Shown in pieces: positions 25,020 to 33,200 of a stretch of DNA of 48,937 nt. Position 1 is the stretch's first letter. The number at the start of each line of letters is the position of its first letter. Under the pieces are notes generated by a model, which was given only the letters and a program-made list of their open reading frames with translations, did not search any database and was not told the origin of the DNA. A program made the translations under genes and the position numbers. The stretch comes from Deltaproteobacteria bacterium (GTDB lineage: Bacteria; Desulfobacterota; Binatia; HRBIN30): contig JACQEN010000024.1 of the NCBI GenBank assembly GCA_016200585.1, positions 1 through 48,937 on the forward strand. The letters run 5' to 3'.

Positions 25020-26114
25020 ATGGCTGAGCTGCACATCGAACGTCTGTGGCCGCAGGATCTCGACTCGCCGTCCTATCGCGAACTGATCACCGCGCATTTC
25101 GGCGCCCATGTTTGGGCGGCACACCGGCAATACTACCGCTGGCTGTTCGAGCAAGCTCCCACCAGAGACCCGGAGCAGCCATTGTCCGTCTATGTTGCCC
25201 GCGACGGCGGGCAACTGATCGGACATCGAGCGATCATTGCCGCGCAGGTTGTAGTCGATGGCCAACGCTTGCCGGCCACATGGGGTGTCGATCACTTTGT
25301 CAGCCCGGCCCATCAGGGCAGGCAGGTCGGCACGCGTCTGCTGGACGCCGATCGGCAAACATACGCAATCAGCTTGTCGCTGGGCCAGACCAAGGCCGGG
25401 TCCGGTATTGCGGCAAAAAACGGGTATCGCGATGTCGGAGCCTTGCTGCGCTATACGCGGCTGCTGCGCCCTCTACGCAGCGTGGCAAAGCGCGCCATGG
25501 CCAAGCTTGGACTGGGCAACACCGTCCAATCACTCTTTGAGATGCCTGCACAGCGCGGCCGACGCGCGAGCTACGATATCGCAGTCGCGCCGGTGACCTC
25601 TTTCGCGGACCGTATCAACGATCGCGGCGATCTGCGCGGTGCCCGTCCGTCGCGCGCCGGTATCTGCCGCACCCCGGCATTCATGCAGTGGCGCTATTTC
25701 ATGAATCCCCTGGCTCACTATGAGGTGCGTCGCTGCAGGCTCGGAAGTTACGGTGAGGGCTACGCCGTCTGGCGGGTGTTCGACGACGCTCTGTGGCGGC
25801 GCGGCGTGCTCGTCGATCTGGTGTATCCGGACGGCGTACCGGTGGCGATGCTGAAGCACGTCGTTGCCGTTGTCGAGGATGACCTGCGGGCCGCCGGCGC
25901 CGAGATCTTCCAGTGCCAGACCAGCGATGTCGATCTCATTCAGGCGCTCGACAACCCGATACTCTCAAGAAGAGAACCGGGAGTGCGTTTCATGTTCCGC
26001 ATCAACGACGAGGGTGTTCAGGTTCCGACAACGATCGACCGATGGTCACTAAATCTGGGTGATTGCGATGTCGAGACAGCATCACTACGGGCCTCGCAGA
26101 TCAATGCGACCTGA
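25020..26114 (+). CDS. GNAT-fold acyltransferase-like protein
   Basis: About 364 residues. The N-terminal part fits a GNAT fold: YVARDGGQLIGHRAIIAAQV, then WGVDHFVSPAHQGRQVGTRLLDAD, with the Q/R-x-x-G-x-G/T acetyl-CoA loop and SLGQTKAGSGIAAKNGYRDVG. The C-terminal half is a second, more divergent GNAT-like unit (MQWRYFMNPLAHYEVRR, VDLVYPDG). Proteins of this kind often accompany polysaccharide deacetylases in surface-polysaccharide loci, as here, where the next gene overlaps its end. A GTG at 24972 is an alternative start. Substrate unknown. Confidence 0.65.
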   Translation: MAELHIERLWPQDLDSPSYRELITAHFGAHVWAAHRQYYRWLFEQAPTRDPEQPLSVYVARDGGQLIGHRAIIAAQVVVDGQRLPATWGVDHFVSPAHQGRQVGTRLLDADRQTYAISLSLGQTKAGSGIAAKNGYRDVGALLRYTRLLRPLRSVAKRAMAKLGLGNTVQSLFEMPAQRGRRASYDIAVAPVTSFADRINDRGDLRGARPSRAGICRTPAFMQWRYFMNPLAHYEVRRCRLGSYGEGYAVWRVFDDALWRRGVLVDLVYPDGVPVAMLKHVVAVVEDDLRAAGAEIFQCQTSDVDLIQALDNPILSRREPGVRFMFRINDEGVQVPTTIDRWSLNLGDCDVETASLRASQINAT

Positions 26115-27081
26115 GATCAAACACCACGCGACTCGCCTGCTGGACGCCAGCGGCGTGTTGGCATTGCCGCGCCGGCTGCTGCCGCGCTGGCCGCGCATTC
26201 TCATGTATCACCAGTTTTGTGGTGCCGGTGGGGGGCGCGACGACGATACGCCGGCGGATGTGTTCCGCCAGCAACTGCAACATATCACGCAGTACTACCA
26301 ACCCATCCATCTGCAAACTCTGGCAAAGGCGTTGGCCAACGGCGAGGCGATCCCACCGCGGTCCGTGGCCCTGACGGTCGACGACGGCCACGCCAGCTTC
26401 TTGCGCTACGCTGTCCCGTTGCTGGAAGAGTTCCAGGTCCCCGCTACGCTCTTTGTTGTCAGCGACCTGCCCAACGGTGGTGGGTGGTTGTGGACAGACC
26501 GCTTCATGTACGTGTGCGACAGGGCGCATACTGAGTTGTTTCCCGGGCCCGAAGCGCGAACAGCGGCGCTGGTAGCGCTGAAAAGGATTCCTCCCGGCGA
26601 GCGCGAGTATCGTCTGGTCGAGCTGACACGGCAAGCAGGCGTCGTGCTCCCCGCGCAACCGCCACCGCCCTACGACTTGCTGTCGTGGGAAGAGTTACAG
26701 CGACTGAGCGCATCACCGCTGATCGAGATCGGTTCCCACACCCGAACGCATGCCACTCTTTGCTCGATTGACGACGACCAATCATGGGATGAGATCTGCG
26801 GCTCCCGACGCGAGTTGGAGCGCCGCCTCGACGCCCCGATTACCGCCTTCTGCTATCCGAACGGTTCCTTCGCAGACTACCGTCGAGAACAAGTCGCCAT
26901 GGTTGCGAAAGCCGGCTATCTGTGTGCGACTGCCGCACACTTCGGCTGTGTCCGGGAACAATCCAATCGCTTCGCCCTGCCGCGGATTGCCTGCCATGCG
27001 GGTGACATCACGCGCTTCCGCAAGACGGTCGACGGTCTCGAGCTCCTGCGGCGTCGACTGCGCGGTGAACCCTGCTACTGA
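26104..27081 (+). CDS. Polysaccharide deacetylase (NodB homology, CE4)
   Basis: 325 residues from ATG 26104, overlapping the preceding gene's stop by 11 nt. NodB motifs: ALTVDDG (D93-D94, catalytic base and metal Asp) and SHTRTH (H212, H216, metal ligands), then CYPNGSFAD as the third motif. An insert of about 70 residues separates motifs 1 and 2. No signal peptide is evident, so it is either cytoplasmic or exported by another route. It would remove N-acetyl groups from a surface or lipid-linked sugar polymer; pairing with a GNAT-like protein suggests acyl remodelling of one polysaccharide. Confidence 0.88.
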   Translation: MRPEIKHHATRLLDASGVLALPRRLLPRWPRILMYHQFCGAGGGRDDDTPADVFRQQLQHITQYYQPIHLQTLAKALANGEAIPPRSVALTVDDGHASFLRYAVPLLEEFQVPATLFVVSDLPNGGGWLWTDRFMYVCDRAHTELFPGPEARTAALVALKRIPPGEREYRLVELTRQAGVVLPAQPPPPYDLLSWEELQRLSASPLIEIGSHTRTHATLCSIDDDQSWDEICGSRRELERRLDAPITAFCYPNGSFADYRREQVAMVAKAGYLCATAAHFGCVREQSNRFALPRIACHAGDITRFRKTVDGLELLRRRLRGEPCY

Positions 27082-27176
27082 AAGATCATTTGCCGTTGCC
27101 CGGAATGACGCGAGCGAACTAATCGCGTCTATACATGACGCTGTCGCTGCAGTAGCATCCACTCGAGGTGATCGCC

Positions 27177-28316
27177 GTGCGCCTATCATTCCTTCTCGGG
27201 CTCGCACTGCTGCTGGGGTCGGCCAGCGCCGCACCGACACTGGTGTTTGGCACGTGTGGTAACATGTGCGATGCAAACACCTGTGTTGGCGACTGTGATG
27301 GCGACGGCGAGGTCCGCATCAACGAAGTCATTCTCGGTGTAAACATTGCTTTGGGAAACGCCGATGTCAGTGCGTGCCCCTCGCTCCAGTGCATCCAGAA
27401 CGTTTCGGGCGTCTTCGTGAACTGCCTCATCATGGCAGTGAACAACGTGCTATTCGGATGCGCGGGACCGCTGCCGACGCCGATAGCGACACCTACGCCG
27501 ATACCACCCCAGTGCAGCGGTGTTGCGTGTGATGGTTCTTGCGCGATTTGCCCGCCATGCACTCCGGGCACGGTTTGTCCCGCAGCCCCATGTCGCCTCG
27601 GAAGCTGTCAACCGGATGCCTCGGACCTGTGTCAGTGCGTGCCCATCCAAACCGCGCCATCCACACCGACAGCGACGCCAACACCTGCGGCGCCATGCAG
27701 GAACGTCCCGTGTACCGGTTTATGCGCCATATTTCCCCCATGTACTCCCGGTCCGAATACGGCCTGCCCTGACTACGTGCTGAAAGGTTCCTGCCAAGTC
27801 GACGCGGCAGGCGACTGCCAATGCGTTCCGTTTCAACCCGCGACGCCCAGCCCGACGGCAATTCCAGATCGGTGCGACAGCGCGGCATGCGATGGTCTCT
27901 GCATCATCCGGTTTTGTCCACCGCAGACGCCGTGTCCCAATCTGCTCGGGCACTGCGAATTGGGCGCCGCTGGCAGCTGCGATTGCGTACCGGGAGGCGG
28001 CAATCCGACACCAACACCCACACCGTGTGCACACTGTTTGCCGCACGGGCGCACCTGCTGCGAGTGTCCCGACCAGGGTCCAGCCTGCTTCGATTTCGCG
28101 TGGGTGGAAGTGACACGCACCTGTCCAGTCGGCTGCAAGACATTCTTGGATGCGGCGTGTGATCAATCCAACTGCCATCCCGGACCCGTCGGCGGTCCGT
28201 CGACGTGTGTTCCCTTACAGCCGTGTACAACCGACCAGGAATGCGACGACGGCAACGGGTGCACAGCGGACCAGTGTACGCCCGACGGCTGTACGCACGG
28301 CTGCGTCTGCGACTGA
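27177..28316 (+). CDS. Secreted protein: dockerin-like repeat plus three Cys-rich repeats
   Basis: 379 residues. GTG 27177 is chosen because GAGGTGAT (27165-27172) precedes it; GTG 27168 is the alternative. After a signal peptide, an EF-hand loop DCDGDGEVRINEV with the VNIALG helix resembles dockerin repeat 1; the second repeat has lost its calcium ligands. Three repeats of about 50-60 residues follow (each C-x4-C-x-G-x-C, C-P-P-C/C-P-P-Q, G-x-C-x6-9-C-x-C-V-P), separated by Pro/Thr linkers such as TPTATPTPAAP. A fourth Cys-dense region ends the protein with ECDDGNGCTADQC, a Myxococcus-type Cys motif. Likely a rod-like exported protein; function unknown. Confidence 0.75.
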   Translation: MRLSFLLGLALLLGSASAAPTLVFGTCGNMCDANTCVGDCDGDGEVRINEVILGVNIALGNADVSACPSLQCIQNVSGVFVNCLIMAVNNVLFGCAGPLPTPIATPTPIPPQCSGVACDGSCAICPPCTPGTVCPAAPCRLGSCQPDASDLCQCVPIQTAPSTPTATPTPAAPCRNVPCTGLCAIFPPCTPGPNTACPDYVLKGSCQVDAAGDCQCVPFQPATPSPTAIPDRCDSAACDGLCIIRFCPPQTPCPNLLGHCELGAAGSCDCVPGGGNPTPTPTPCAHCLPHGRTCCECPDQGPACFDFAWVEVTRTCPVGCKTFLDAACDQSNCHPGPVGGPSTCVPLQPCTTDQECDDGNGCTADQCTPDGCTHGCVCD

Positions 28317-28347
28317 TCACGCGCCGACCCAGGTAGCGCAGCGGCGC

Positions 28348-28366
28348 GCCCATCCTTCTGATGGGC
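28348..28366 (+). terminator. Hairpin after the Cys-rich protein gene, weak terminator
   Basis: A 7-bp perfect stem GCCCATC / GATGGGC with a CTTCT loop sits 31 nt after the stop codon and is followed by GGCCTTTG. The T-tract is poor, so termination would be inefficient. Confidence 0.4.
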
Positions 28367-28414
28367 GGCCTTTGCAAGATTGGCACTGGCGGCCCCGACT
28401 GGGGGATTCAGCCC

Positions 28415-28435
28415 ATCGGGGGGATATCCCCCGAT
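28415..28435 (+). promoter_or_regulatory. Strong hairpin in the leader of the repeat protein gene
   Basis: The 8-bp arms ATCGGGGG / CCCCCGAT close on GATAT, 135 nt before the start at 28570. There is no T-tract. It may be part of a structured 5' leader. No known riboswitch consensus was recognised. Confidence 0.4.
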
Positions 28436-28569
28436 CGTACTTGCGGATCGCTTGCGGTCGGTTTGCATCCATCAGGCGATTTCCAGGGAGCGTCCTCCTG
28501 GCACCCTCCTTGCCTTGAGGACGCGGCGGGAAGCGAATTCCACACAGAATGCGAAGGAGGAGCAACAAA

Positions 28570-30132
28570 ATGCAAAGGCAGAAACGAGTTGAGTCACGCA
28601 GGATGGCTCAGAATCTGATGATCGCTGCGCTCATGTCGGTGTTGGGGATCATGAGCGTCGCCGCCGGCGCACGGGCGCAGGCGGTCGTCATGGCGGGCAA
28701 CTACCAGAACTTCGATGTGCTCAATAACACCGGAGGCCCGACCTATGGGTTCGAGATGGAAGTGCACGGCGTCAGCGCAGCGCAGCTGACGCGCATCTTT
28801 CCGTCCAACTGGAACGCCGGTGTGATCCGCTACGGCTTCGGCACGGCTACCGATTTCCCCGGCGGCGTCTACGTGCGCTGGATTGCGCCATGGGATCCCG
28901 CGACGGGTCAGTTCGTCACGTACACGCCGGTGCCGCCCTCGTTGACCACGGTGCCCGGCGATTCTTGCTGGACCCTGGGCATGCCCAACACCTACCAGAC
29001 GGCAGGCTGCGAGCACTTCGGCATCAGCACCACGTACAACGTCAACCCGACGAGCATCATCTACCGCTGGCTGGTGGCTGACCCCGCCAATCCGGGCCAG
29101 GTGATGCCGGCGAGCACCAATGTTTCGCTGCCGGCACCGATCTGGACGGTCGTACCACCGGCCAACCCCGCGCTGCCGCCAGCGGTGGTGGCCCAGGTCG
29201 AAGCGCCGCCGGCGCCCCAACCCGCACTGTTTGGTGACGCGCAATGGGTCAAGGTTTACAAGATGGAGTTGGCGGGCAAGGTCGACGCGGTGGACCAGCT
29301 GGTGGGCGACAACCCCAACATGGTGCCCGAGAATGCCGCTCAGCTCGAAGTGAACTGGTCGCTGCTGCAGGCAGATCCGCCCAACGGCGGCAACAAAAGG
29401 CAGCGCGGCAAGCTCGCCAACCAAGGCAACCTGGGCAACGGCAATCACGCTGTCGTGCGACGCTATGAGTATTACGCTTACACCGGGGTCTACGACCCGG
29501 TTACGCACCAAGCGCTGTGTGCCGACCTCACCTGCACCGCGCCTAGCCCGGGAGAGCTCGGTGATGCAATCGGTGCCCAGAACGCAGCGGCGAACCTCGA
29601 CGTCAACGCGCTGACGGTCAACGTCGTCGGGGCGGGATCGGTGTCTTCGTCGGACAAGAACTTCAGCTGCCCAAACAAGTGCTACGGCGTTTATAGCCCC
29701 GGAGCCACTATCACCCTCACCGCCAAGCCCAACTCCGGCAGTACCTTCTCACAGTGGAGCGGCGCCTGTGTCGGCAACGCCTCGACATGCACGGTGTCAC
29801 TCAACGCCGAGAGCTCGGTCAGCGCAACGTTCGTGACGCCTGCTGGTGGCGGCGGCGGTGGTGGTGCAGCGGGAACGCCGTCCTACACCCTGTCGATCGG
29901 CCGCAGCAACCCGGGCACCGTTACCGGCACGCCCGCCGGAACCGATAGAGTGCTCAACTGCGGCAATGCTTGTTCCGCGAAGTTCGTTCAAGGCACGATC
30001 GTCACGCTGACCGCGACGCCGCCGGCTGGCAAGACTTTCGCCAGTTGGAGCGGAGGATGTTCCGGCACTGCACCAATTTGCGCTTTGAACATGGTCAAAG
30101 ACACTTCGGTGCAAGCGAACTTCAACAAGTAA
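28570..30132 (+). CDS. Secreted protein with C-terminal beta repeats (bacterial repeat domain type)
   Basis: 520 residues from ATG 28570, preceded by AAGGAGGAG with 7 nt spacing. Signal peptide, cut near ARA-QA. Residues about 30-330 form an unrecognised region that starts like a plant-extracellular-type beta sandwich (NYQNFDVLNNTGGPTYGFEME) and has two Cys. The C-terminal 170 residues hold two similar beta repeats: LTVNVVGAGSVSS / GATITLTAKPNSGSTFSQWSGAC and YTLSIGRSNPGTVTG / GTIVTLTATPPAGKTFASWSGGC, joined by a poly-Gly linker. Such repeats occur in large surface proteins. Single-gene transcript with a terminator. Function unknown. Confidence 0.75.
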   Translation: MQRQKRVESRRMAQNLMIAALMSVLGIMSVAAGARAQAVVMAGNYQNFDVLNNTGGPTYGFEMEVHGVSAAQLTRIFPSNWNAGVIRYGFGTATDFPGGVYVRWIAPWDPATGQFVTYTPVPPSLTTVPGDSCWTLGMPNTYQTAGCEHFGISTTYNVNPTSIIYRWLVADPANPGQVMPASTNVSLPAPIWTVVPPANPALPPAVVAQVEAPPAPQPALFGDAQWVKVYKMELAGKVDAVDQLVGDNPNMVPENAAQLEVNWSLLQADPPNGGNKRQRGKLANQGNLGNGNHAVVRRYEYYAYTGVYDPVTHQALCADLTCTAPSPGELGDAIGAQNAAANLDVNALTVNVVGAGSVSSSDKNFSCPNKCYGVYSPGATITLTAKPNSGSTFSQWSGACVGNASTCTVSLNAESSVSATFVTPAGGGGGGGAAGTPSYTLSIGRSNPGTVTGTPAGTDRVLNCGNACSAKFVQGTIVTLTATPPAGKTFASWSGGCSGTAPICALNMVKDTSVQANFNK

Positions 30133-30156
30133 ACAACGGATCAATCGTAGTCTGCG

Positions 30157-30191
30157 GGGGCGAAGTCAGAACGGCTTCGCCCCTTTCTTTT
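30157..30191 (+). terminator. Rho-independent terminator after the repeat protein gene
   Basis: A 9-bp stem GGGGCGAAG (30157-30165) / CTTCGCCCC (30175-30183) with a 9-nt loop is followed by TTTCTTTT. It is 24 nt past the stop codon and may also serve the converging glucan synthase transcript. Confidence 0.85.
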
Positions 30192-30296
30192 CAACGCAGC
30201 TGCACGCCTCGAAGAAAGCTCTCGAGACGAAACGTAGGCCCGACTCGATGTGCGCTGGCCACTCCGGCAAGCCAGCGGTGAGTCCGTGCTCACGTT

Positions 30297-33200
30297 TCAT
30301 CCGAGCACGACACGCACCCGGTGCGTCACCCCGTCTTCGGACAAAGGAATTCGCGCTGCCGTCCCCGGCTGCGCCAGCGCTTGCGCAACGCCGTCGATCT
30401 CGACCTGTGCCACCCCACGGCTTACCCCGTCCGGGTTTTCGACGGCGATTTCGTAGCGCGCCGAACGCTGGCGGAAGACGATCTCGAAGCCGCGCCAGGC
30501 TTTCGGGATGCAGGGATCGAGAAGCAGCGTGGCGCCGCGCCGGCGCAACCCGAGGATCCACTCCACGGCAGCCCGATACATCCATCCCGCCGAACCGGTG
30601 TACCAGGTCCAACCGCCGCGCCCGACATGCGGAGGCTGAGAGTAGACATCGGCCGCGACAACATACGGCTCGACCTTGTAGCGCGAAACGCCGGCTCGCG
30701 TGTTGGCGTGGTTGATCGGGTTCAACAGCGAAAACAGCTCCGCGGCCTTGTCGCCATTTCCGAGCATCGCAAAGGCAATCACCGCCCAAGCGGCAGCGTG
30801 CGTATATTGGCCACCGTTCTCACGGATACCCGGCGGGTACCCACTGATGTATCCGGGGTCGGGTACCGCCTGATCGAAGGGTGGCGTGAAGAGCAAAACG
30901 AGCCCGTCACTGCGTCGCACCAGGTGCTCATCGACCGCCGCCATGGCGCGCGCGGCGCGCCGCGGATCGGCTGCGCCCGAAATGACTCCCCACGACTGGG
31001 CGATCGAATCGATTCGGCATTCCGCGCTCGTCGCCGAACCGAGCGCTGTTCCGTCGTCGAAATAGCCGCGCCGGTACCAGTCGCCGTCCCAGGCTTCGCG
31101 CTCGAGCGATTCCTGCAAACCGGCCGCGTGCCGTTGCCAGATTGCGGCGCGCTCCGATTCGCCGCGCGCCTCTGCCAGCGGAACGAATGCCGAAAGCGTC
31201 GCGTGCAGGAACCAGGCGAGCCAGACACTCTCGCCCTTCCCGGCCGCGCCGACGCGGTTCATGCCGTCGTTCCAGTCCCCCGCTCCGATCAGCGGCAGCC
31301 CGTGCTCGCCAACCGCGAGGCAACCATCGAGGGCCCGGGCGCAGTGTTCAAACAACGTGGCACGCTGCTCGGCAAGCGTCGGTTCGAAGTAGGAATCGTG
31401 CTCGCCTGGACGCAGGCTAGGGCCTTCGAGGAGAGGGACGAGCTCGTCGAGGACAGCACGGTCGCCCGTCACCTCGACGTAGTGCGCCGCAGCATACGCC
31501 AACCAGACGCGGTCGTCGGATATCCGCGTCCGCACGCCTTGACCCGCCGGCGGTAACCACCAGTGCTGCACGTCGCCTTCGACGAACTGCCGCGCCGCCG
31601 CACGTAGCAGATGCTCTCGAGTGAGGGCCGGCTGCGACACCGTGAGCGCCAGCACGTCCTGCAGCTGGTCACGAAAGCCGTATGCTCCGCTCGCCTGATA
31701 GAATGCCGACCTTGCCCAGACACGGCAAGCGAGTGTCTGGTACAGCAACCAGCGATTCAGCAAGATATCGAGCGCGCGGTCGGGTGTTTTCACCTGCACC
31801 GCCCCGAGGACGTCGTCCCAGTGCGCGGTGACCGTGCGTAGAATCTCATCGAGATTGGTGCCGCGGTAACGCATTGCCAAGGCGAGCGCCTCGGCTCTCG
31901 TCGCCGCCTCGCCCAGAAAGCAGACGATCTCGACGCTGCCGTTCGGGTCGATCTCCAATGACGCTTGCAGAACGCCGCAGGGATCGAGACCGGCACCGAC
32001 GTGTTTGGAAAGTGGAGATTGGCCAACCAGCGCCGCCGGTCGCGACAGCGTCCCGTTGCGCCCGAGAAACTCCGTGCGGTCAGCCGTCCACGAGGACTGC
32101 CGGCCGGCGAGGTCGGCGAATGCAACACGACTACCGAATTCGTTGCTCCACGGATTGCGCGCCAGCATCACGCCGGTGGCGGGATCGATTTCGGTGACGA
32201 CGAACGGCGCCGAAGCGCCGCGGGAGATGCCGAGGGCCCACTCCACATACGCGGTAACAGTGACACGGCGCGACTGGCCCAAGTGATTGCGGATCTTCAA
32301 GCGCGAGATCTTGATCGGGTCGTCGAGGGGCACGAACTGTAGCAATTCGAGGCCGATGCCATGCGCAGTGTGCTCGAAACGGCTGTAGCCCTGCCCGTGC
32401 CGGGCAAGGTAGGATCCGCCCTCTTCGCGAATCGGCGTCGCGGTTGGACACCACAACGCCCCACTGTCCTCGTCGCGAATGTAAATGACTTCACCGGGAC
32501 GGTCGACGACCGGATCGTTAGACCACGGCGTGAGCTGATGTTCGCGGCTGTTGATCGACCAGGTGTAGCCGCCGCCTTCGACCGAAGATTGAAAACCGAA
32601 TGCAGGGTTGGCGATGACGTTGATCCATGGCGACGGCGTCCACTGCCCTTCACCGAGGATGGTGACGTACTCCCGCCCTTGGGCGCCGAAGCCACCGAGG
32701 CCGTTGAAGACCTCGAGCTCGGGGCGCGGGGCGGCACCTTCCGGTTCGGGAGTCGGCCTCGACCTGGCAACTTCCTTACCGAGCGCGGGAGAAGAAGGCC
32801 ACCACAAGGAGCGCGACGGCGCGGCTGGAACAATGGTCAGCGCGGTTTCCTCGAGGCGTTTGACCTGCTCCGCCAGACTGCCGCGGCGACTGATGAGCAC
32901 CGCTCGTGCCGCGCTTTGGAGGAGGTTGCGCAGCTCCAACGATACCAGCTCGGCGCGCAAGACGAACGCACCGCCGCGCGGACCCTCGCCTTCGGGACTC
33001 GGCCGTGACTGGCTCGCCCGCACCAGTCCTTCCAGGGAAGCCTGCAGCTCCTGGGCATACGACGTCGACCTGCCGTTCAAGATCACCAGATCGACCGTCA
33101 GCTGCTTCATCCGCCAGTATTCGTGGGCGCGCAACAGCTGGCGCACGATCTCAATCTCCTCGGCTTCATCGATACACACCAGGACGATCGGCAGGTCGCC

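Noticed and set aside
28381-28569. c-di-GMP or other known riboswitch in the leader of the 28570 gene
   Set aside because: Hairpins are present, but none of the conserved single-stranded motifs of the classes I know could be found.
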